DNA from: Clostridia bacterium
GTDB lineage: Bacteria > Bacillota_A > Clostridia > Lachnospirales > Cellulosilyticaceae
DNA: 20,736 nucleotides
Assembly (NCBI GenBank): GCA_029239935.1
Contig: JARBTY010000033.1
Span: 1-20,736, forward strand
Direction of reading: 5' to 3'
The translations under genes and the position numbers were made by a program. Under the pieces are notes generated by a model that was given only the letters and a program-made list of their open reading frames with translations, ran no database searches and was not told the origin of the DNA. Of this stretch, positions 7,384 to 14,214 are shown in pieces. Within the stretch, counting starts at the first letter, position 1, and the number at the start of each line of letters is the position of its first letter.

Positions 7384-8440
7384 AGATATGTGTAATAAAA
7401 ATACTAAGTTTCAAGCTCAAATCAATTTCATAGGGGATTTCAAGAGGATTACGTTCTTTATCTGTTAAAATTTTAAGCTTAGGTCTTAAAGGCACCTGAT
7501 GATTGGAGCTGATTACTACCCCTATTTCATTAGTATTTAAAAGTACCTGGCAGTCTTTAGGATATATCGCTATATTCTCAAGAAATATTTTAGTAATCTT
7601 CCAGTCCAGCTGAGTACGAGAAATAGCTGCTAAATATTCCGCTGCTTCATGAGGGAGGACCTTTTTTTTATAGACTCTATCTGAAGTAAGTGCATCGTAA
7701 ATATCTGCAACAGCCACTATCTTAGATAACTTGTCTATTTGGTTATCCCTTAGATTATTGGGATAACCACTGCCGTCACAACGTTCATGATGCTCCAAAA
7801 CAATTCTGCTAACATCATCATTTATTTGGGATATGTTTTTTAACAGATTATAGCCCTCTCTTGAGTGCTTTTTAACCTCTTCAAACTCATTCTCAGTTAA
7901 ACTTCCTTTTTTATTTAAGATATGCTCTGGCACTTTACTTTTTCCAATATCATGCAATAAAGCACCTATACCGAGTGTTAAGATTTCATCATATCCTAGC
8001 CCCATGGCCCTAGCAGTAATAAGGCTATAGATACAAACATCCATAGAATGTGCATAATAGTAGGTATCAAATATACTCCTATACCCAGTTAAAAGCAGTA
8101 TATTATCCTGATCTTCAAAGACAACTTCGAGTATGGTTTCAATAATAGGGATAATTTGAGAAGCACTTATTTTTTCATCTCTTCCTATACAATCTAAAAT
8201 ATTTTCTACATTTCTATACGTATGCTCATAAAATCTTTCTATAGGATTTTCTGATATACCATTATCGGATACTTCCTGCTTATAGACAGTTACCTTAGAA
8301 ACCCCATATGTATGCAGTCGCGCAATATAACTAGGTTTTATGACCGTTCCTGTCGCTAACAACAATTTTTCTTCTACCCATATATCATCTGCTACTATCA
8401 TGCCAGCTTTGATATCAAATAAATGAATGACTGTACTCAT
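7376..8440 (-). CDS. HD-GYP domain protein, putative cyclic-di-GMP phosphodiesterase
   Basis: Numbering from the ATG at 8440 gives 354 residues. An N-terminal segment (about 3-55, HLFDIKAGMIVADDIW) of the kind that often precedes HD-GYP domains in Clostridia is followed by the HD-GYP domain (about 120-260). That domain has LLHDIGKSKVP (His163-Asp164), EHHERCDGSGYP (GYP at 225-227) and VAVADIYDALTSDR. All metal-ligand motifs look intact, so c-di-GMP hydrolysis is the family expectation. A C-terminal tail of about 70 residues is β-rich and unrecognised. The frame is open further upstream, to a GTG at 8485, but family similarity begins at STVIHLFD, so 8440 is preferred although its ribosome site is weak. 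It lies 123 bases after the alpha-xylosidase gene, and a TATAGT at 8514-8519 could give it its own promoter. No sensor domain is visible. Confidence 0.88.
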   Translation of the reverse strand: MSTVIHLFDIKAGMIVADDIWVEEKLLLATGTVIKPSYIARLHTYGVSKVTVYKQEVSDNGISENPIERFYEHTYRNVENILDCIGRDEKISASQIIPIIETILEVVFEDQDNILLLTGYRSIFDTYYYAHSMDVCIYSLITARAMGLGYDEILTLGIGALLHDIGKSKVPEHILNKKGSLTENEFEEVKKHSREGYNLLKNISQINDDVSRIVLEHHERCDGSGYPNNLRDNQIDKLSKIVAVADIYDALTSDRVYKKKVLPHEAAEYLAAISRTQLDWKITKIFLENIAIYPKDCQVLLNTNEIGVVISSNHQVPLRPKLKILTDKERNPLEIPYEIDLSLKLSIFITHIFN

Positions 8441-8563
8441 CTCTAGTCCGCATCCTTTCATTTTTATCATCAGTCTATCATGCACCTATTAATATAAGGT
8501 TAAATAAAGATTAACTATACGAAAAACTTGTAGATTAATGTATTAAATACTCTGGTATTACAC

Positions 8564-10879
8564 TTAATAAATGACTTTAACACTTCCTGTATAACCGTTA
8601 GGAATAATCCTAATCCCATCTTCTATCGTCTCAACTCTGCACCCTTCAAGAGCTTCTGCTTTACTTGTATGCCTCAAGAGCATTGACCAAGGTTTGCCTT
8701 TCCCATTGGCCGTAACAGTCAATATTCCCTGTGTATAAATAGCTTTGACTTCCAGTTCAATAGTCCCTTCTCCATTTCTTATAACACTTCGCGCCTCTGT
8801 ACCCTTTTCAAGATAGGCTAGATATAGCGTCACATGATCAGCATAATCATAGGCCACCTCTTTACAGTTATTGCCTACTGCTATCAAGTTGTTTTGCCTA
8901 ATCATAAGTGGGAGACTCATATAGTCATAGAAAGCTTGATAATATCGTTCACCTTCTAAAACCTCTCCTGTAAAGAAGTTCATCCATTTTCCCTCTGGAA
9001 GGTAATAGCATGCCTTGCCTTGTTCATTGAAAATAGGTGCTACCATCAACGCCTCTCCAAGCATATATTGTGTATCTAAATATTTGCAGGCTGGCTCATT
9101 GAATTCCATAATCATTGAACGCATCATCGGATATCCTGTTTGAGCTGTATCATAGGCCTGATTATAAAGATACGGCATTAGACTGCATTTTAGATGTGTG
9201 AAATACCTAAGTACCTCCACAGCTTCCTCGTCAAACAGCCAAGGTACCCGATAAGAAGAGCTGCCATGTAATCTGCTATGAGTGGAAAGCAGACCAAAAG
9301 CCGCCCATCTCTTATATATATCAGCTGTTGCCGTACTCTCAAAGCCGCCAATATCATGACTCCAAAAGCCAAAGCCTGACATGCATAAAGATAATCCTGC
9401 TCTCAAACTTTCTGCCATAGATTCGTAAGTCGCCCAGCAATCGCCCCCCCAGTGTACCGGAAACTTTTGACAGCAGGCAGTCGCTGACCGTGCAAATAAG
9501 ACTGCTTCACTTTCTCCTCGTTCTTCTTTTAGTAATTCAAACACTGTTTGATTGTATAAATACGTATAGAAATTATGCATCTTGATAGGATCCGAACCAT
9601 CATGATAAACCACCTCAGTGGGTATTCTCTCTCCAAAATCTGTTTTAAAACAGTCCACTCCCATATCTAAGAGCCCTTTGAGTTTTTCTTGATACCACTG
9701 GCATGCTTCCTTATTTGTAAAGTCTACAAGTCCCATGCCTGCCTGCCATCTGTCCCACTGCCATACATCTCCATTAGGAAGCTTAACAAGGTAACCCTTT
9801 TCCATAGCCTCTTTAAATACTATAGACTTTTGAGCAATATAAGGATTAATCCATACACAAATTTTCAGTCCTTTTTCCCTGAGCCTTTTGAGCATAAGCT
9901 CTGGCTGCCTAAAGACACTTTGATCCCACTCAAAGCTACACCACTCGGCTTGCTTCATCCAAAAACAATCAAAGTGAAAAACATGCAGTGGCAAATCTCG
10001 TTTTGTCATACCATCAATAAAGGTATTAACCGTTTCTTCATCATAACTGGTCGTAAAAGATGTGGTGAGCCAAAGTCCAAAAGACCATGACGGCGGAAGT
10101 GTTGGTTTTCCGGAAAGAGTCGTATAGTTTTGAATCACTTGCCTCATATTTTCTCCACCGATGATAAAATATTCCAGTTTTTCTCCTGCCACTGAAAACT
10201 GTACTCTCTCCACCTGTTCAGAAGCTACTTCGAAGGATACTTTTTCAGGGTGATTGACAAAAACTCCATAATTTTGGTCCGTTATATAAAAAGGTATATT
10301 TTTATAAGCGAGCTCTGAAGAAGTCCCTCCATCTTCATTCCATAGATCTATTGTCTGCCCGTTTTTGACAAAAGGCGTAAACCGTTCCCCCAGTCCATAA
10401 ACACATTCTCCCACCGAAAGGGACAGTTGTTCTCTGATAAACTTTTCATCCTTATCATTATTAATATAGGCCATATACTTAGGCGAGCTTTTTGTAAGCT
10501 TCTTGTCGCCATAAAAATACTCTATGCTAAAAGGCTGCTTATAAATAACTGCTTTGGTCTGATCTGTTATAAAGACAATACTTTCTCCAGTATCCAGATA
10601 GTGCGTTTCTACATCCCTATCTCTATTCAAAGGAAAACAAGGCGCCTTTTGTATCTTTCCTAAAAAGTGATAGATGCTTACCTGAATAATATTTTTTTGA
10701 GGCGCACTTAGTTTGACTGTAATAGTTCCTTGATCAATAGTCTGGGCCCGCCCTGCTGCCATCTTTGTATAGGCATAAACCGTCAACTCATTCTGCCCGT
10801 AGCTTACATCAAATACTTGCTGCGAATGTAATAAAGTATGCTTTTCCTTAACTAACCACTGTCCATCTGTAAATTTCAC
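8564..10879 (-). CDS. yicI: GH31 alpha-xylosidase (YicI type)
   Basis: This 771-residue cytoplasmic enzyme (no signal peptide) removes alpha-linked xylose from the non-reducing end of oligosaccharides such as isoprimeverose or xyloglucan fragments. Numbering from GTG, the nucleophile is Asp414 in KTDFGER and the acid/base is Asp480 in HWGGDCW. The residues that set xylosidase over glucosidase specificity in E. coli YicI are all present: Phe275, Cys305-Phe306, Trp343 and Lys412, each exactly two lower than in YicI. Length also agrees (E. coli 772). I chose GTG at 10879 because AAGGGGG is seven bases upstream and the protein then begins like YicI (MK-x-x-DG-x-W); the ATG at 10885 is only one base from that site. 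The gene is last in the transporter operon, 15 bases after the second permease, so its substrate probably enters through that transporter. Confidence 0.95.
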   Translation of the reverse strand: MKFTDGQWLVKEKHTLLHSQQVFDVSYGQNELTVYAYTKMAAGRAQTIDQGTITVKLSAPQKNIIQVSIYHFLGKIQKAPCFPLNRDRDVETHYLDTGESIVFITDQTKAVIYKQPFSIEYFYGDKKLTKSSPKYMAYINNDKDEKFIREQLSLSVGECVYGLGERFTPFVKNGQTIDLWNEDGGTSSELAYKNIPFYITDQNYGVFVNHPEKVSFEVASEQVERVQFSVAGEKLEYFIIGGENMRQVIQNYTTLSGKPTLPPSWSFGLWLTTSFTTSYDEETVNTFIDGMTKRDLPLHVFHFDCFWMKQAEWCSFEWDQSVFRQPELMLKRLREKGLKICVWINPYIAQKSIVFKEAMEKGYLVKLPNGDVWQWDRWQAGMGLVDFTNKEACQWYQEKLKGLLDMGVDCFKTDFGERIPTEVVYHDGSDPIKMHNFYTYLYNQTVFELLKEERGESEAVLFARSATACCQKFPVHWGGDCWATYESMAESLRAGLSLCMSGFGFWSHDIGGFESTATADIYKRWAAFGLLSTHSRLHGSSSYRVPWLFDEEAVEVLRYFTHLKCSLMPYLYNQAYDTAQTGYPMMRSMIMEFNEPACKYLDTQYMLGEALMVAPIFNEQGKACYYLPEGKWMNFFTGEVLEGERYYQAFYDYMSLPLMIRQNNLIAVGNNCKEVAYDYADHVTLYLAYLEKGTEARSVIRNGEGTIELEVKAIYTQGILTVTANGKGKPWSMLLRHTSKAEALEGCRVETIEDGIRIIPNGYTGSVKVIY

Positions 10880-10894
10880 TCTCATTCCCCCTTC

Positions 10895-11719
10895 TTAGCC
10901 TTTTACGGCACCTGCTGATATACCACCTACAATATATTTCTGACCTGCAATAAAGATAATAAAAACTGGCAGCAAGGTAAGTATAATATCTGCACTCACC
11001 AGGTTCCAAGACCTTTCAAACGCTCCAAAAAAGTTATAGACTGCAAGGGTCATTGGCCACTGCTCAGACTTATTAAGAAAGTACAGCGGCATAATAAAGT
11101 CATTCCAAACAGCCATGAAATTTAAAATAAATAAAGTCGATAGGATGGGCTTTAAAAGCGGCAAAATGATTTTTAGAAATAACATATAAGATGAGCATCC
11201 ATCTATAACTGCCGCTTCATCAATCTCTTTAGGAATCGTACTGATAAACCCATAACCCAAAAATAAACTCAGCGGAATATTGATGGCGGCATAAAGCAGT
11301 ATAATACCTATTCTTGTATTGACCAGTCCCGTAATTTTCATCACTTCCATAAGGGCTACATTATTAATAGGAATGGCTATACCCGTAATAATAAAATAAT
11401 AGAGTAACTTGTTAAATCTCGACTTGTTTCGCGCCAAAACGAAAGCTGCAGCAGCCACAACAGTGACAATAATCGCCACACTGCATGCAGCATAAATAAA
11501 GCTATTCATAAAAGCACCTAGGAGCTTCCCTCTTTCAATAACCGTCAAATAATTCTCAATCATCCATTCTGCCGGCAGTGAAAAAGACATACCGTTGGCT
11601 TCTTGCTGTGTTTTAAAAGAATTAAGGAATACCACCAGCAAAGGAACAAGTACAACAAGACTAATGGTTAAAACAATAGCATTTGTAATAAATCCTAAGA
11701 TATATTTTTTAGTTTTCAT
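10895..11719 (-). CDS. Sugar ABC transporter permease, MalG/CUT1 type
   Basis: This inner-membrane permease of 274 residues has about six hydrophobic segments. The cytoplasmic EAA loop is present as EIDEAAVIDGCSSY...ILPLLKPI (about 165-192), the contact site for the ATPase. The length and the C-terminal QKYIVGGISAGAVKG are typical of MalG-type CUT1 permeases. Its ATG directly abuts the TAG of the first permease gene (TAGATG), so the two are translationally coupled. No ATPase gene is nearby; CUT1 importers of Gram-positive bacteria commonly borrow a shared MsmK-type ATPase encoded elsewhere. The substrate is inferred from the adjacent alpha-xylosidase to be an alpha-xylosylated oligosaccharide. 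Confidence 0.93.
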   Translation of the reverse strand: MKTKKYILGFITNAIVLTISLVVLVPLLVVFLNSFKTQQEANGMSFSLPAEWMIENYLTVIERGKLLGAFMNSFIYAACSVAIIVTVVAAAAFVLARNKSRFNKLLYYFIITGIAIPINNVALMEVMKITGLVNTRIGIILLYAAINIPLSLFLGYGFISTIPKEIDEAAVIDGCSSYMLFLKIILPLLKPILSTLFILNFMAVWNDFIMPLYFLNKSEQWPMTLAVYNFFGAFERSWNLVSADIILTLLPVFIIFIAGQKYIVGGISAGAVKG

Positions 11720-12601
11720 CTAAAAGTCTACCTCCCTGCTTTCCATGGCTTTAATAATAAAATATAAAGTCACTAAAATAAATAAAAATAAAACACTTGA
11801 TAAGGTTGTTCCCATTGCGTAGTTGCCCTTTGAAAACTCTTTGTACACAGCTGTATTAATGACGCCTGTTGCATTTCCTGGCCCCCCATTTGTAAGCGCA
11901 TATACCATATCAAATACTCTGAGACCATAGGTGACGTTTAATACTGTAACATTAACAAGTATAGGTTTTAAAAGGGGCAGTGTAATATATTTAAACTGTT
12001 TCCAGTAAGATGCCCCATCAATGGCTGCGGCTTCGTAATACGTTGGTGATATGGCCTGAAGCGCTGCTATCATCACCACCATGATATAGCCTGCGCCCTT
12101 CCACGTATCAACTGTCATTACCGTTCCAAACACCAGACTCAAATCTGTCAGCCAGTTTTTTGCCATAAAACCCAATCCCGCCTCCCTCAGCAGATTGTTC
12201 ACAAATCCTGTAGATGGATGAAGCAGACTTTTAAATACCAAGCCCACCACCAAATAGGACATGACCTGGGGTGAAAAAATAACTAATCTATGGAAGTTGC
12301 GCATTTTTATCAGTTGATGGGTGAGAAGCATAGCCATGGCCAAACCACTGACTGTTTTTAATACCGTCGTAATCGCTGTAAAACTAAGGGTATTCCATAT
12401 AAAAGCTGTATACTGTGACCCTCCCTTAAATACTTGAATATAATTTTTCATACCTATAAAATTGATGTCCTTGCTGTAAGCATTCCAGTCTGTCAAAGAA
12501 TAAAACAGCCCCATTATCCCAGGCAAAAAACATAAAAGAAAATAAATCAAAGCGGCTGCTAAAGCAAAGTACCAAGGATATATCTTTTTAGTGTCCATCA
12601 T
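11720..12601 (-). CDS. Sugar ABC transporter permease, MalF/UgpA CUT1 type
   Basis: This 293-residue permease is the partner of the MalG-type protein. It has about six membrane segments, beginning FALAAALIYFLLCFLPG. The EAA loop reads YYEAAAIDGASYWKQFKYIT (about 187-206) followed by LPLLKPI. The NGGPGNAT segment typical of this subfamily is near residue 240. Two ATG codons (12601 and 12598) follow AGGGAGG; the second has the better seven-base spacing, so the start is uncertain by one residue. It is downstream of the binding-lipoprotein gene, separated by an 82-base gap that contains a stem-loop. Confidence 0.93.
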   Translation of the reverse strand: MMDTKKIYPWYFALAAALIYFLLCFLPGIMGLFYSLTDWNAYSKDINFIGMKNYIQVFKGGSQYTAFIWNTLSFTAITTVLKTVSGLAMAMLLTHQLIKMRNFHRLVIFSPQVMSYLVVGLVFKSLLHPSTGFVNNLLREAGLGFMAKNWLTDLSLVFGTVMTVDTWKGAGYIMVVMIAALQAISPTYYEAAAIDGASYWKQFKYITLPLLKPILVNVTVLNVTYGLRVFDMVYALTNGGPGNATGVINTAVYKEFSKGNYAMGTTLSSVLFLFILVTLYFIIKAMESREVDF

Positions 12602-12629
12602 CTGTCCTCCCTTTTATATTGGTTAAAAC

Positions 12630-12662
12630 ATAAAGGCCACCGAAAGTTCTGGCAGCCTTTAT
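12630..12662 (-). promoter_or_regulatory. Stem-loop between the binding-protein and permease genes
   Basis: In the minus-strand transcript ATAAAGGCUGCC (12662-12651) pairs with GGUGGCCUUUAU (12641-12630) over 12 pairs including two G-U, with a 9-base loop. Only a short UUUU follows one base later, so it would be at most a weak or partial terminator. It probably lets the binding protein be made in excess over the permeases, either by partial termination or mRNA protection. Confidence 0.65.
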
Positions 12663-12683
12663 AGAAAATTCTCTTCATCCTCT

Positions 12684-14033
12684 TTATTGTACCCAAGCCG
12701 AATCTTTTTGCAGGAGTGCCTGTTCATCTCTTCGGTCTGCAATAATCTTTATCAGTTCCTCTGGTGTAATAGCACCTACATACATATCTTCTAAGTCCTT
12801 GCCAACTTCCATCCATTGACTGTCTACATAGGATACCGCTGCCTGCATAACCGTCCCTTTTTCTAATCCATCAATATAACTTCTGAATTCATCTGGGTAT
12901 CTTGAAGGCACTTCTGGCCAGCATACATCCAGTATACCTGGCTGACCATCCAATCGTTTCTGTAAATTTTCAGGTCTTGCTAAAAATTTAAAGAATTCTA
13001 AAGCAGCCTCTGCATTCTCACTTTTCTTATTGATAAAATAAGCATTACTTGCAGGATTTACCCCCACGATCTGATTATCTGCCCATGGCATTACAAAAAC
13101 TCCCATTTGCTCTAATTTAAATTCTGGAAAATCTGCTATAACCTCATATGCCCAGCCAGTTTCAGCCATAACCATTGCTGCCTCTTTATTTGCAAAAGCA
13201 GCTTTTGCATTTTCAAAGGTATTGCTTAAAAAGTTATCCCCATAAAACCCTAAATCAGCACACTCTTTAAGCTGCTTAACAATTTGCAAAAGCTCTGGAA
13301 TATCATCTAAGTTCATTTCATTTTTATTCATTTTTTCATACAGTCCCTGATGTTTTTTGGCATACATGGGACCTGTTTCAAATAGAGGCAGCACTTGATG
13401 CCATCCATTTTGAGTGGCCTCATAAATAGGTGTCGTTCCAGAATCTTTGATGGTCTGGCACACTTCTTTAAAGGCTTCATAGGTTGTGGGAACCTCTAAG
13501 TTTAATGCTTTAAATATGTCTTTATTATAAACATAAAAGTACATTTTTTTGCCTGGAAATGTGATGCCATATACTTGGTTGTTATAAGAAATAGAGGGCA
13601 ATACATTAGGGTCCATACGGCTTACAAATTCTTCATTTGTCACCGCTACACAGTTTTCTTCTGGAGAAATCCTGCCATTTAAGCTTAGAGGGTCTGCATC
13701 TACACAAAAGATGTCTGGCGCTTCTCCTGAATTAAGTTTGACTTTAATCAGATCCCGCCACTGTGCATCAGGTGAAATCTGAAAGTCTACCTTAACCCCC
13801 GTCTCCTCTTCAAATTCTTTGGCCAAGCTTTGTACAATGCCCGTAGTAGGAAGTCCTGATTGGTGTGAACCAAATGTCAGTGTAATATCTTTCTTAACCT
13901 CTGCTGCCACCTCTTTTTCTTGTGTTCCCCCAGTTCCTACGCTTTCCTTGACCTCATTTTCACTCCCTGAACACCCCGTAAAAACAGTTGCTGTCATGAA
14001 TACTCCCAGTATTGCCGCAAATATTTTTCTCAT
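12684..14033 (-). CDS. CUT1-type sugar ABC transporter substrate-binding lipoprotein
   Basis: This 449-residue extracellular oligosaccharide-binding lipoprotein is of the MalE/UgpB-like (SBP_bac_1) class. It has a basic, hydrophobic leader ending in FTGC with lipidated Cys21, then an acidic linker. The binding domain begins ITLTFGSHQSG and contains LAKEFEEETGVKVDFQ, NSGEAPDIFCVDADP, GITFPGKKMYFYVYNKDIF and AALEFFKFLARPENLQ, all typical of this class. The start is ATG at 14033, seven bases after GGAGGGG. It is first in the operon with two permeases and the alpha-xylosidase. A divergent YesM/YesN pair is 178 bases away, and genes in this arrangement are commonly controlled by the neighbouring pair. 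The exact ligand cannot be read from the sequence. Confidence 0.93.
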   Translation of the reverse strand: MRKIFAAILGVFMTATVFTGCSGSENEVKESVGTGGTQEKEVAAEVKKDITLTFGSHQSGLPTTGIVQSLAKEFEEETGVKVDFQISPDAQWRDLIKVKLNSGEAPDIFCVDADPLSLNGRISPEENCVAVTNEEFVSRMDPNVLPSISYNNQVYGITFPGKKMYFYVYNKDIFKALNLEVPTTYEAFKEVCQTIKDSGTTPIYEATQNGWHQVLPLFETGPMYAKKHQGLYEKMNKNEMNLDDIPELLQIVKQLKECADLGFYGDNFLSNTFENAKAAFANKEAAMVMAETGWAYEVIADFPEFKLEQMGVFVMPWADNQIVGVNPASNAYFINKKSENAEAALEFFKFLARPENLQKRLDGQPGILDVCWPEVPSRYPDEFRSYIDGLEKGTVMQAAVSYVDSQWMEVGKDLEDMYVGAITPEELIKIIADRRDEQALLQKDSAWVQ

Positions 14034-14052
14034 AAAATCCCCTCCAATTTTT

Positions 14053-14078
14053 GCACAAATTTATCTATTATTTTGTGC
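14053..14078. promoter_or_regulatory. Inverted repeat GCACAAA-N12-TTTGTGC in the leader of the oligosaccharide-transporter operon
   Basis: Bases 14053-14059 and 14072-14078 are perfect reverse complements separated by 12 bases, ending about 10 bases before the GGAGGGG ribosome site on the minus strand. It could be an operator for the adjacent AraC-type regulator or a leader hairpin. One arm's TTTGTGCAAA context recurs in the leader of the sensor operon near 7206-7215. Confidence 0.4.
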
Positions 14079-14096
14079 TTTTATTAATCTGATTTA

Positions 14097-14102
14097 ATCA
14101 TA
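14097..14102 (-). promoter_or_regulatory. Candidate -10 for the oligosaccharide-transporter operon
   Basis: On the minus strand the bases read TATGAT (one mismatch to consensus), with a weak TTTAAA 16 bases upstream as a possible -35. A weak -35 would fit an activator-dependent promoter, as expected for control by an AraC-type regulator. The hexamer match is the only direct evidence. Confidence 0.35.
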
Positions 14103-14146
14103 CACTTAGAAGTTTTGATTTAAAATGGATAAAATAGATTTAATTT

Positions 14147-14175
14147 TTGCATTTTTTTGTTGCGCATTGTATAAT
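14147..14175 (+). promoter_or_regulatory. Promoter of the YesM/YesN two-component operon
   Basis: A consensus TATAAT (14170-14175) is preceded at exactly 17 bases by TTGCAT (14147-14152), which keeps the TTG of the -35 consensus. The first start codon is about 40 bases downstream, after AAAAGGAG. The -35 overlaps one copy of the AATTTTTGCA repeat (14142-14151), so regulator binding there could affect expression of this operon. Confidence 0.65.
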
Positions 14176-14214
14176 GTTAAATTATATTTAATTTAAACCT
14201 AAAAGGAGTTTTTG

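Noticed and set aside
9689..10090. Plus-strand open frame of 133 codons inside the alpha-xylosidase gene
   Set aside because: It is antisense to the catalytic domain and has no credible start; it is a shadow of the conserved coding frame.
13819..14097. Plus-strand open frame of 92 codons opposite the start of the oligosaccharide-binding lipoprotein
   Set aside because: It lies across a clear lipoprotein gene and its promoter, has no ribosome site and no recognisable domain.
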